In this document: piece after piece, positions 1 to 6,928 of the stretch
How positions within the stretch are numbered: position 1 is the first letter of the stretch
How the letters are laid out: each line of letters begins with the position of its first letter
From: Candidatus Eremiobacteraceae bacterium
Lineage (GTDB): Bacteria; Vulcanimicrobiota; Vulcanimicrobiia; Eremiobacterales; Eremiobacteraceae
Reading direction: 5' to 3'
Assembly (NCBI GenBank): GCA_035295225.1
Contig: DATGJI010000042.1
Coordinates: forward strand, 18,882-82,881
DNA length: 64,000 nucleotides
The notes under the pieces: model-generated
Told to the model about the DNA's origin: nothing
Databases searched by the model: none
What the model saw: the letters and a program-made list of their open reading frames with translations, nothing else
Program-made: the position numbers and the translations under genes

Positions 1-1
1 A

Positions 2-331
2 GTCGCTGCACCCGGAGCGTCCGCCGCCGCGGTAAGCGCCGTTCACGCGTACGACCAAGCGATCGACATGGCGCTCAACGACCTCTATCAGCCGGCCGAT
101 CTCGCGGGCGAGGACGATATCCGCGATCCGATCCACGTGTACGAGAAGCTGAATAGTCTCGCCGGTTTTGTCAGCGGGGCCGACGTCGCTCCTCGATCTG
201 CCGATTTCGAAGAACTCAGCGAGCTTGAGACCCAGATGCGGGCCGGCCTCGCTAAGGCCGATGCGGTGCTGTCTGCAGGCATCGTCCAGAACGCCGGCGG
301 CGGCGGAACCCGGATGCGCGTGCACGGATAG
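2..331 (+). CDS. C-terminal part of an unidentified protein (open at left edge)
   Basis: The reading frame is open from base 2 to a TAG at 329-331, so this is the 3' end of a gene beginning outside the window. The visible 109 residues are mostly helical and acidic, ending in a glycine run and a basic tail. A pattern of ALNDLY, VYEKLNSLAG and ELETQMRAGLAKADAVL resembles the helical tails that follow the beta-propeller of some secreted VPS10/sialidase-like glycosyl hydrolases. That is a weak impression, not an assignment. It is convergent with the next minus-strand gene, with only one base between the stop codons. Confidence 0.55.
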   Translation, partial: VAAPGASAAAVSAVHAYDQAIDMALNDLYQPADLAGEDDIRDPIHVYEKLNSLAGFVSGADVAPRSADFEELSELETQMRAGLAKADAVLSAGIVQNAGGGGTRMRVHG

Positions 332-332
332 G

Positions 333-482
333 TCAATGGTGCTTGAAGTATTGCACCGCGCGTTCGTGTTTTTTCGCCGCCGCGAGCGTCTTGAACGTAC
401 CGAGATTCCTGCGTTTGCCGGTCTTCGGGTCCTTCTTCCGTGAATAGAGCCGATAGCCGCCCGACGACAGTTTGCGAATCAT
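333..482 (-). CDS. 49-residue basic conserved hypothetical protein
   Basis: Read on the minus strand from ATG at 482 to TGA at 333. The protein starts MIRKLSSGGYRLYSRKKDPK and continues with TGKRRNLGTF and a helical end with ERAVQYFKHH. This matches a widely distributed family of about 50 residues whose members keep the RLYSRKKDP, GKRRNLGTF and HERAVQYFK blocks. Function is unknown; the charge (many Lys/Arg) and size would suit nucleic-acid binding, but that is inference. It lies 42 bases downstream of the ferritin-like gene on the same strand and may be co-transcribed with it. Confidence 0.8.
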   Translation of the reverse strand: MIRKLSSGGYRLYSRKKDPKTGKRRNLGTFKTLAAAKKHERAVQYFKHH

Positions 483-524
483 GCGAACTCCATTATGCGC
501 AGCAGGCTGGCGCTTGACGCGCGT

Positions 525-1016
525 TTACTTGCGTTTCGAGGTGTTTCCGATCGCCGGCACGTCTTCGCCGAGCGCCGTGGCCAAGTCGATCTGATGGTCT
601 TGTTCGTTCACGAGGATCTCGCGGATCTGCTCGGCCATCGCGAACTCGCCGAGCTCTTCGCATTGCCGCACGCGGTCGCGATAGTTCCGGATCGTCTCTG
701 TCTCGTTCTCCAGATCGAATCTGAGCATCTCTCGCGCTTTTGCCGATGATTTGACCGGTTTTGGAGTCACGGTCGGCATCTCGCCCAGATAGTCGATCTG
801 GCGCGAGATGATCAGCGCGTGGTTCAATTCCTGTTTCGCGTGCTCTTCGAGCTGCGCGGCGATGCTCATATATTCAGCGCCCTTGAGGACCTGAGAATAG
901 ACGACATACGCGATGATCGCCTGGTACTCGCGCGCGAGGTCCTCGTTGAGCAACGCCGCGAGGCGTTTGCGGGTGATCGCGTCCCCGTCGATCTTTCCGT
1001 CTGTCCGAGCGCTCAT
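525..1016 (-). CDS. Ferritin-like (bacterioferritin-type) di-iron protein
   Basis: A 163-residue four-helix protein. The first helix has NEDLAREYQA, with Glu30 as candidate iron ligand. Two ExxH motifs follow, ELNH near residue 63 and EQDH near residue 138, giving the paired E...ExxH arrangement of ferritin-like di-iron sites. The length fits bacterioferritins and related Dps-like proteins. The start is the ATG at 1016, because AAGGAG sits 6 nt upstream; the frame extends 19 residues further without such a site. The likely role is iron storage or peroxide detoxification in the cytoplasm. No haem-ligand Met is obvious, so classic haem-bound bacterioferritin is not established. Confidence 0.8.
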   Translation of the reverse strand: MSARTDGKIDGDAITRKRLAALLNEDLAREYQAIIAYVVYSQVLKGAEYMSIAAQLEEHAKQELNHALIISRQIDYLGEMPTVTPKPVKSSAKAREMLRFDLENETETIRNYRDRVRQCEELGEFAMAEQIREILVNEQDHQIDLATALGEDVPAIGNTSKRK

Positions 1017-1121
1017 GCTTGTCTCCTTGCGGTCGTTCGTAGTTCGAGGCGGATACGTTAGCGACGCAGACACGCGCGACCTCGCCAGGGCGCGGGCCCG
1101 ATGGGTCGAAACGGATTAAGC

Positions 1122-2168
1122 ATGACGCGCGAAGATATCCACCGCCTCACGCACCTGTCACGCTGCGCAGGTTGAGCGGCTAAGATGGACGCCCGCGTCC
1201 TCGCGCAAGTCTTGCGCCGTTTGCCACCGATCGAAGACCCAAACGTGCTCGTCGGCACAAGCACGGCTGATGACGCCGGCGTCTACAAGTTGACGGATGA
1301 GATCGCCATCGTACAGACGGTCGACTTCTTCACGCCCATCGTCGATGATCCGCGAACGTTCGGCGCCATCGCGGCCGCAAACGCGCTGTCCGATATCTAT
1401 GCGATGGGAGCTCGACCGGTCAGCGCTCTAGCGATCGCTGCCTTTCCTGAAGAAGGGCTCGACGCAGATGTGCTCGCTGAGATTCTCGCGGGCGGAGCGG
1501 ACAAAGCGCGCGAGGCCGGCATCAGCGTCATCGGCGGCCACACGATCAAGGACCCGGAGCCGAAGTACGGCCTGGCCGTGACGGGCGTGGTCCATCCGCA
1601 GAAGATCTGGCGGAATTCTGCAGCGCGTCCCGGCGACGTACTCCTACTGACAAAGCCGCTCGGCACGGGAATCTTGACCACGGCGCGCAAGCGCGATCTC
1701 ATCGGCGACGACGTCCTCGCTCCTGCGGTCGTCTCGATGCTGCAGCTCAATCGCACCGCAGCCGACGTGGCCGCGCAGGCGCCGCCGCACGCAGCCACGG
1801 ACATCACGGGATTCGGTCTGCTTGGGCACCTGCACGAGATGACCAGCGGATCCGAAGTCGGCGCGACGATCGATTCACGGACCGTGCCGGTGTTCGGCCG
1901 CGCTCTCGAACTCGCTCGAGACGGCGCAGCACCCGCAGGCTCGGTCACGAATCTCGATGCAGCGATCGGTAGCGGGTGGATATTCGCCGATTCCGTCGCG
2001 CCCGAAATGCGTCTCGTGCTCTGCGACGCGCAGACATCCGGCGGCCTGCTGCTCGCTGTCGCGCCGGAGAACGCAGAAACGCTCGTCGACGCCTTGCGCG
2101 CAGCCGGTGTTCATGCCGCTTCGCGAATCGGCCAGATCACATCCGATCGTACCCTACGCGTCAATTGA
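1122..2168 (+). CDS. selD: Selenide, water dikinase SelD with in-frame TGA (selenocysteine)
   Basis: SelD makes selenophosphate from selenide and ATP for selenocysteine and selenouridine synthesis. From 1185 on the frame encodes a normal SelD core (DDAGVY, VDFFTPIVDD, GGHTIKDPEPKYGLAVTG, DITGFGLLGHL, DAQTSGGLLLAV). Translation upstream through one TGA at 1173-1175 gives RCAG-TGA-AAK, which lines up with the catalytic segment GAGCGCK of E. coli SelD. The TGA falls exactly on the catalytic Cys17, and the catalytic Lys follows three residues later. The TGA therefore very probably encodes selenocysteine (residue 18 of 348). ATG 1122 is chosen as the start; an in-frame ATG at 1101 is possible, and neither has a strong ribosome site. 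An automatic caller would start at 1185 and lose the active site. Confidence 0.9.
1173..1200 (+). promoter_or_regulatory. Selenocysteine UGA and candidate bacterial SECIS hairpin
   Basis: TGA at 1173-1175 is followed by a short hairpin with stem GGAC (1187-1190), loop GCCCGC (1191-1196) and GTCC (1197-1200). The loop starts 15 nt after the TGA and has G as its first base. Known bacterial SECIS elements place the apical loop roughly 16-37 nt downstream, with a G in the first two loop positions. A second hairpin, GCGCAA-GTC-TTGCGC, follows just downstream and could contribute. The exact fold was judged by eye. Confidence 0.5.
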
Positions 2169-2434
2169 TTTGAAGGGGCCGATGATTTGAAGGGGCCGAC
2201 GCCAGTCGGCCCGCACCACGCCACGCGTCAATTGATCTGAAGGGGCCGATGATTTGAAGGGGCCGACGCCAGTCGGCCCCGCAGTACGCAACCCGTCAAT
2301 TGATTTGAAGGGGCCGACGCCAGTCGGCCCACGCATTACGCTGCGCATCATTGATTTGAAGGGGCCGACGCCAGTCGGCCTCGCATTACGCTACGCGTCG
2401 ATTGATTTGAAGGGGCCGACGCAAGTCGGCCCCG
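2164..2434. repeat. Tandem array of terminator-like hairpins downstream of selD
   Basis: Five hairpins of form GGGGCCGAC-GCCA-GTCGGCCC begin at 2192, 2259, 2310, 2361 and 2412. The period is 51 nt, with the first interval lengthened to 67 by a 16-nt partial duplication (GAAGGGGCCGATGATT, seen twice). Each hairpin is preceded by ATTGATTTGAAG or a close variant. The unit also carries a copy of the last codons and stop of selD: ACGCGTCAATTGATTTGAAG at 2154-2173 recurs with small changes before units 2-5. The array fills the whole gap between selD and tRNA-Gly. It probably terminates selD transcription; why it is multiplied is unknown. Confidence 0.85.
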
Positions 2435-2479
2435 CATTACAGGGTCTCAACGATTATGGGCCTAACGATATCGTCGCCC

Positions 2480-2552
2480 GCGGGAGTAGCTCAATTGGTA
2501 GAGCATCAGCTTCCCAAGCTGAGGGTTGCGGGTTCGAGACCCGTCTCCCGCT
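2480..2552 (+). tRNA. tRNA-Gly (anticodon CCC)
   Basis: A 73-nt cloverleaf. The acceptor stem GCGGGAG pairs with CTCCCGC, the D arm contains AGCTCAATTGGTAGAGC, the anticodon stem TCAGC/GCTGA encloses loop TTCCCAA with anticodon CCC, and the T arm GGGTTCGAGACCC is canonical. The discriminator is T; CCA is not encoded. No integrase or direct repeat is seen beside it. Confidence 0.95.
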
Positions 2553-2656
2553 GCCCAGATCGATACGTCACGGCCCTAGTGAACCTCGGATGCCTTGGCA
2601 CGATCTCGGCACAACGGTCCGGAGCATTTTTTGGGTCCCGAGCCGAACTGCCCGTG

Positions 2657-3184
2657 ATGAAGATGATAACGAACATCACGACTCTCGCCGCGCTTTCGAT
2701 AACAATCGCATTGTCGTCGGCCGCCCTGGGCGCGTCGACGACGCCTCCAAAGCCGTGTTCCGCGCCGGAGTATCGCCAATTCGACTTTTGGGTCGGCAAT
2801 TGGCGCGTGACCGATCCGCAGGGACAGTTCGCGGGCACGAATGACGTGACGACCGAGTACGGAGGATGCGTCATTCAGGAGCATTGGAGCGGCACGGGCG
2901 GAGACGTGGGATCGAGCTTCAATGCATATCGAGCCTCCACCCGACAGTGGCACCAGACGTGGGTGGACAACCAGGGCCAAGTGCTGCTGCTCGACGGCTC
3001 TTACGATAACGGCGTGATGACCCTTAGCGGAACCGGCACGTCGCTTTCCGGTGCCGAGCGCCTTAACCGCATTCGTTGGACGCGCATCGATGACGATCAC
3101 GTTCGCCAGTTATGGGACTCCTCAATCGACAGCGGGAAGACCTGGACCGTCGTCTTCGATGGCCTCTACACGCGCACGAAATAG
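2657..3184 (+). CDS. Exported DUF1579-type protein
   Basis: A 175-residue protein with a typical signal peptide (MKMITNITT followed by a hydrophobic stretch and an Ala-rich cleavage region near residue 24). The mature part has FDFWVGNWRVTDPQG, the WSGTG block, WHQTWVDNQG and WDSSIDSGKTW. The F-DFW-G-W opening is the signature of the DUF1579-like lipocalin-fold family. Function is unknown in the family. The start at ATG 2657 is chosen because it begins the signal peptide; the open frame upstream runs through the tRNA and is not coding. Confidence 0.75.
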   Translation: MKMITNITTLAALSITIALSSAALGASTTPPKPCSAPEYRQFDFWVGNWRVTDPQGQFAGTNDVTTEYGGCVIQEHWSGTGGDVGSSFNAYRASTRQWHQTWVDNQGQVLLLDGSYDNGVMTLSGTGTSLSGAERLNRIRWTRIDDDHVRQLWDSSIDSGKTWTVVFDGLYTRTK

Positions 3185-3194
3185 CTACGGCAGC

Positions 3195-3452
3195 TCAGGG
3201 CCGGTAACCGCCATCCATCCAATCTGAAAGCTTCTTCATCTGCTCGTCGCTCCAATATGGACCGCCGGGCGGCATGCGCGAGGCCGCATCGCTCGATAAC
3301 GATTCGTAGACCCGCTTCGCGTTATCCGGTTCGGACATCCATGCGTGGTCGGCGAGCTGGACGCCGAAGGCTTCCATGTGGTCGATGTCAACGTCTCGAA
3401 ATAGCGGCCGGATATCGCGCTCAAATGAAATTGCGTCGCCGTTGTCTTGCAT
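3195..3452 (-). CDS. Small haem-less cytochrome-like conserved protein
   Basis: An 85-residue protein starting at ATG 3452, with GGGGAG about 8 nt upstream. It contains ISFERDIRPLFRDVDIDHM, a middle with RVYESLSSD and an end with MPPGGPYWSDEQMKKLSDWM. This matches a conserved family of short cytosolic proteins that resemble the MPP-G-WS-E-x-W-x-G end of c-type cytochrome domains but have no CxxCH haem site, as here. No signal peptide. Function unknown. It stands alone between a plus-strand secreted protein and a plus-strand DUF488 gene. Confidence 0.7.
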   Translation of the reverse strand: MQDNGDAISFERDIRPLFRDVDIDHMEAFGVQLADHAWMSEPDNAKRVYESLSSDAASRMPPGGPYWSDEQMKKLSDWMDGGYRP

Positions 3453-3541
3453 AGACTCGCTCCCCGAAGTTGTCTCCTAGTTGGATCAGCCTGTTTATTA
3501 TACCCAGGGCGGCCACGGTTATCTCATCGAAAAGTCAGCGG

Positions 3542-4108
3542 ATGGCGCAGGAGTTGCTCACGCTTGGACACGGAACGGCCGATGCGGACGAACTCGCGCG
3601 CATCATCCGCGAGGCTGCGATCGAGTCGGTCGTCGATGTCCGCTCCTTTCCCAAAAGCCGCCGCCATCCGCAGTTCTGGCGTGAAGAGATGGAACGCTGG
3701 ATCCCCGATTTGAGCGGAAGCGCTTACCGCTGGGAGCCCGGGCTCGGCGGTTTTCGGAAATCCGATCGCGAGAGTCCGAACATCGCACTGCGCCACCCGT
3801 CATTTCGCGCGTATGCCGATTACATGGAGACGGACGGTTTTTGCACCGCCCTCACCGACTTGCTTGCGCCGGTCGGCGTGCGAATCGCGATCATGTGTTC
3901 CGAGACCCTATGGTGGCGCTGTCATCGCCGGCTGATAGCCGATGCGGCGGTCTTGCTGCGCGGCGTGAACGCGCACCACCTCATGCACAACGGCGAACTG
4001 CGACCGCACATCCCGACCGCCGGGGTCCGCGTCACCGAAACCGGCAAACTCCGGTACGATGTGCTCTTCGAGAGGGAACCGGACGACGAGGCGCGAGACG
4101 GCGTGTAG
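3542..4108 (+). CDS. DUF488 family protein
   Basis: A 188-residue cytoplasmic protein. It has LTLGHGT at residues 6-12, VVDVRSFPKSRRHPQF near residue 30, and the C-terminal block MCSETLWWRCHRRLIA. These are the IGHG, DVR-P-S and C-E-CHR signatures of DUF488. Biochemical role is unknown; the conserved Cys/His block suggests a catalytic or metal site. The start at ATG 3542 puts the LGHGT motif at the normal N-terminal distance; an upstream in-frame start would add 24 residues without family support. Confidence 0.85.
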   Translation: MAQELLTLGHGTADADELARIIREAAIESVVDVRSFPKSRRHPQFWREEMERWIPDLSGSAYRWEPGLGGFRKSDRESPNIALRHPSFRAYADYMETDGFCTALTDLLAPVGVRIAIMCSETLWWRCHRRLIADAAVLLRGVNAHHLMHNGELRPHIPTAGVRVTETGKLRYDVLFEREPDDEARDGV

Positions 4109-4110
4109 TG

Positions 4111-4314
4111 CTACCCCTGCGTTTGCCGCTGGAGCGAGACCATCAATCTCGCCGCCGGATGTTGCGGATCGGGGCTGATCCCGGATATCTGCCACCCATC
4201 TTTCCCAAGATCTTGCACTTTCTTGAGATCTTCATCGATGGTTGCGTTCTCGCCTTGACTATCGGCGCGGCTCGATACGACGGATACGAAGCAAAATTCA
4301 AAACTTGGGCTCAC
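4111..4314 (-). CDS. Small DUF4177-like protein
   Basis: Encodes 67 residues from a GTG at 4314, preceded by a strong ribosome site AAGGAGG. The middle has TIDEDLKKVQDLGKDGWQIS, which matches the helix-plus-GKEGW pattern of DUF4177-type small proteins (a beta strand, then LN-LGK-GWEL). The N terminus FEFCFVSV fits their first strand. Function unknown. The gene lies tail-to-tail with the DUF488 gene, two bases apart, so transcription of the two is convergent. Confidence 0.65.
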   Translation of the reverse strand: MSPSFEFCFVSVVSSRADSQGENATIDEDLKKVQDLGKDGWQISGISPDPQHPAARLMVSLQRQTQG

Positions 4315-4351
4315 GCGTTTGACCTCCTTGGAACGGCGGTGTGTCTACCGC

Positions 4352-4768
4352 CTACAGTCTCTTGGCAGTCGAAAGTTCCGAACACGCGACGTAGTGCATG
4401 ATCGCCGTGGACGATAGATGCATGTTGACGACGTAATCGTCGGCCGTCAACGTCTTTATGCCGACCGGCACGACGGTGACCGACGCGCCTTCCTCGACAT
4501 CGTTGAGTCCCCACTTCGGATGTGGATCGAGCCGGGCGCACGTGCCGACATGGATGTGCGCCGGCTGCGACGCGCCGCTCGGTTCACCGGTCACGGAGAT
4601 CGTCACCCGCGTCGATGCGGCGGTGATGGGCGTGAGCGTCACAGATCCGTTCTCACCCGAACCTCGCTGCGCCACGAGCGGGGCCGTCAGCGTATACGTG
4701 GTCGGAGCGGCGGTAGCGATCGGCGCGGCAAGTGCGAGCGACATGCCCGCGGCGGCTAGAGCCTTCAT
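4352..4768 (-). CDS. Secreted HIHVG-type protein (paralogue of 10013-10423)
   Basis: A 138-residue exported protein with a signal peptide (residues 1-20). The mature domain has GSGENGSVTL, VTISVTGEP, QPAHIHVGTCARLDP and a late MHLSSTAIMHYVACS. The same order of motifs occurs in the protein at 10013-10423 (GSGEYGTATL, QPAHVHLGPCAKLNP, GRYVSC), so they are paralogues with two conserved Cys that may pair. The H-x-H-x-G-x-C motif recalls CHRD and superoxide-dismutase-like beta folds, but I would not name an activity. GGAGG lies 10 nt before ATG 4768. Confidence 0.7.
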   Translation of the reverse strand: MKALAAAGMSLALAAPIATAAPTTYTLTAPLVAQRGSGENGSVTLTPITAASTRVTISVTGEPSGASQPAHIHVGTCARLDPHPKWGLNDVEEGASVTVVPVGIKTLTADDYVVNMHLSSTAIMHYVACSELSTAKRL

Positions 4769-4794
4769 AGCGTCGTTTCCTCCGTCTGTATCAT

Positions 4795-6027
4795 TCATTG
4801 TACCCGAATCGGAGAGACGGAAACGACGCGTTCGGGCCGAAAGCCGATGCCGATGGCGCGCGCCGGTAAGCGGCGGAGAAGCGGCCAGCGGTCTAACAGC
4901 CGCAGCGGCCACGGCGGCGCGAACGGAACGTCGCGCCCCAATATCTTATCGATCAGCCGGTTTTGGATGAAGATTTGCAGCCCTTGCGTGAGGCGAGTCG
5001 GCCATTCGCGGCGTCGCTGCACCGCACGAAGATCATCATCATCTACGGCCGAGCGCTGCAACGGTTGTGTGAGGATATTCGCGGTCGCGACGGCATCTTG
5101 AACGGCAAGATTGATGCCGACTCCTCCGATGGGCGACATGGCGTGTGCCGCATCTCCAATGCAGAGCAAGCCCGAACGGTACCATCTTCGAAGGCGGTTG
5201 ACGACGACGGTGAGCAGTTTCACGTCCTCCCAATCGCGGATCTCGACGACGCGGTCGACAAGGAAAGGAGCAAGTGAGGAAAGCGAAGCACGGAATTCTG
5301 CGACGCCGCGCTCGCGGATCGCGACGAAATCGCCTTTGCGGATGAGGTAGCCGCATTGCCAGTAGTCGCCGCGGTCGATCATGATCATCATCTTGCCGTG
5401 GTCCAGCCGCCCGAAGGCGAGACTCGGATCCTCGCGCCGGCGCGAGAGCCGAAACCACAGGACATCCATCGGCGCGCCGAAATCCCGGACTTCGAGCTCG
5501 GCCTTTTCGCGCGCGAGCGAGTGGCGACCGTCGGCTCCGACCGTCAGATCCGCGAAAATCGTCTGCGCGCCCTCAGGCGTGCTGACGTTCACGCCGACGA
5601 CTTTGCCCGAGCCGTCGAACACTAGATCGGTAGCCGCCGCATTCATCGCCAGATGAAAGCTGGGATATTTTCTGCCCTGACGCGCGATGAAATCCAAGAG
5701 ATCCCACTGCGGCATCAACGCGATGAAGCGGCAGCGCGCCGGCACATGACTGAAATCCGCGATCTGGACGGAATTCGCACCGATCTGCGCACCGAGCGAT
5801 CTCACCTCCTGGTGCGGGAGCTCCAGAAGTCCGTCGAGCAACCCGAGCTGGTCGATCACGTCAAGCGTCGACGGATGAATCGTGTCGCCGCGGAAGTCGC
5901 GAAAGAAATCGGCGTGCTTTTCCAGCACGGTCACATGGATTCCAGATCTGGCCAGGAGATAGCCGAGCATCATGCCGGCCGGCCCGCCGCCAACGATACA
6001 GACGGAAGTTCGCGCGTCCGCGATCAC
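4795..6027 (-). CDS. FAD-dependent aromatic-ring monooxygenase family protein
   Basis: A 410-residue flavoprotein of the UbiH/p-hydroxybenzoate hydroxylase family. It has the N-terminal dinucleotide motif VGGGPAG (G13-G18), the DG motif VGADGRHSLAR near residue 165 and the FAD-binding GDAAHAMSPIGGVGINLAVQ near residue 290. Length is normal. Members hydroxylate aromatic or quinone-type substrates with NAD(P)H and O2; the substrate cannot be read from sequence. It begins 9 bases after the metallothionein gene and is the last gene of the long minus-strand run that includes the NHEJ genes. Confidence 0.85.
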   Translation of the reverse strand: MIADARTSVCIVGGGPAGMMLGYLLARSGIHVTVLEKHADFFRDFRGDTIHPSTLDVIDQLGLLDGLLELPHQEVRSLGAQIGANSVQIADFSHVPARCRFIALMPQWDLLDFIARQGRKYPSFHLAMNAAATDLVFDGSGKVVGVNVSTPEGAQTIFADLTVGADGRHSLAREKAELEVRDFGAPMDVLWFRLSRRREDPSLAFGRLDHGKMMIMIDRGDYWQCGYLIRKGDFVAIRERGVAEFRASLSSLAPFLVDRVVEIRDWEDVKLLTVVVNRLRRWYRSGLLCIGDAAHAMSPIGGVGINLAVQDAVATANILTQPLQRSAVDDDDLRAVQRRREWPTRLTQGLQIFIQNRLIDKILGRDVPFAPPWPLRLLDRWPLLRRLPARAIGIGFRPERVVSVSPIRVQ

Positions 6028-6036
6028 GAGGCGGAG

Positions 6037-6219
6037 TTAGACGAGCGTGTCGGGCCCCTGCGGTCCCGTGATCGAACTGATGCCGCCGCAGGCTTCATGC
6101 CCGCACTTGCAGTGACTGTTGTCGTGAGCATCGCGTTCGCAGCGCTCGCAGCAGAATTGACTCGGCGAGTTCGCGCTGATGATGCACGAGCAATTCTGCT
6201 TGGCACAAGCTTGTTCCAT
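6037..6219 (-). CDS. Bacterial metallothionein (SmtA/BmtA-like)
   Basis: A 60-residue protein with nine cysteines (5, 10, 12, 23, 24, 27, 37, 39, 44) and histidines at 32, 36 and 41. The order C-x4-C-x-C, FCCERC, H-x3-HCKCGH and a final Cys parallels cyanobacterial and pseudomonad metallothioneins (C-x-C, YCSxxC, CxCGHxxC). Such proteins bind Zn, Cd or Cu in the cytoplasm. The ATG at 6219 is 13 bases after the zinc-ribbon gene stop and the gene ends 9 bases before the monooxygenase start, so the three are probably co-transcribed. No metal-sensor gene adjoins it. Confidence 0.85.
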   Translation of the reverse strand: MEQACAKQNCSCIISANSPSQFCCERCERDAHDNSHCKCGHEACGGISSITGPQGPDTLV

Positions 6220-6232
6220 GCGGACGACGATC

Positions 6233-6487
6233 CTATCTGGTCTTGCGGCGCGTTCGCTTCAGTCGCTTGACGGCTGAGTTCACATGCGTCTTGACCACTG
6301 CGCGTACGACGGCGGCGAGTTCCCGCTTGTCGGCGTACTTGTTCATGTAAGGAAGCACGCCGATCACCGTCTCGCACGACGTGCAAGCCACGGTCACGAT
6401 CCGGTGGGTGCCGCCGGCTCGCTCCTCTCCTGCCCGGAAAGGCACGGCTTTCAAACACCGCGGACACTTGCGTTTGAAGATGTCCAC
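6233..6487 (-). CDS. Small zinc-ribbon protein
   Basis: Reading from GTG 6487 gives 84 residues. CPRC at residues 8-11 and CTSC at 35-38 form a four-cysteine zinc ribbon, followed by a basic helical C terminus (VVRAVVKTHVNSAVKRLKR and a Lys/Arg tail). The frame continues upstream, but that part overlaps the HTH gene and is shadow. The GTG start is 7 bases after that gene's stop, which suits translation re-initiation. The protein may bind nucleic acid; this is inferred from charge and fold only. Confidence 0.65.
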   Translation of the reverse strand: MDIFKRKCPRCLKAVPFRAGEERAGGTHRIVTVACTSCETVIGVLPYMNKYADKRELAAVVRAVVKTHVNSAVKRLKRTRRKTR

Positions 6488-6494
6488 TCGGCCG

Positions 6495-6905
6495 TCAGCT
6501 CGCAAGGCGACCTGGGAACGAGCGTTTCGCGGCGTCGTATGCCGCCTCGATGAGCAGCGGATTGAGCGCAAGTCGAATGGGCCGGCGCGGAAGCTCCGGA
6601 AGGCGGTGGGCAAAACCCTTGGCGCAGAGAATGGAAAGCGCGCGCTGCACCGATGCGTCCGACATGCGAAGCCGTCGCGCGATCGCTGCAACACCGAGGC
6701 CGCGTTCGAAAATGCGCGTTCGAACGTCGACCGTGCGCCACAAAAAGGTGTAAACGCGTCGCTGATCGCGGCTCAACTCGTCGCACGCTTCGATGGACGA
6801 GAATAGCGAATCCCAGACACGATCGCAAAACGACCTTACGTTGCCCTTGCGACGTCTGTTCTGCACGAGCGTCGGCCTCCGTACCTCGAACATATGTTTG
6901 GACAT
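6495..6905 (-). CDS. Winged-helix DNA-binding protein in the NHEJ run
   Basis: A 136-residue protein. Residues of about 50-110 hold DELSRDQRRVYTFLWRTVDV, then GLGVAAIARRLRMSDASVQRALSILCAKGF: a helix-turn-helix with recognition helix MSDASVQRALSIL and a following wing, as in MarR/IclR-type winged helices. The N terminus is basic. The ATG at 6905 is 23 bases after the stop of the LigD-type phosphoesterase gene; the frame extends upstream only as overlap with that gene. It could regulate the run or act on DNA with the repair proteins. No ligand domain is visible. Confidence 0.65.
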   Translation of the reverse strand: MSKHMFEVRRPTLVQNRRRKGNVRSFCDRVWDSLFSSIEACDELSRDQRRVYTFLWRTVDVRTRIFERGLGVAAIARRLRMSDASVQRALSILCAKGFAHRLPELPRRPIRLALNPLLIEAAYDAAKRSFPGRLAS

Positions 6906-6928
6906 CGGCTCGCCGCAACCCTGCGCCC

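Noticed and set aside
2164..2434. CRISPR-like regular repeats
   Set aside because: The spacing sequences are themselves near-identical and copy the end of selD; no unique spacers, no cas genes. The same applies to 28384-28581.
2480..2552. tRNA-Gly (also Phe, Asp) as an integration site
   Set aside because: No integrase, direct repeat or change of composition beside any of the three tRNAs.
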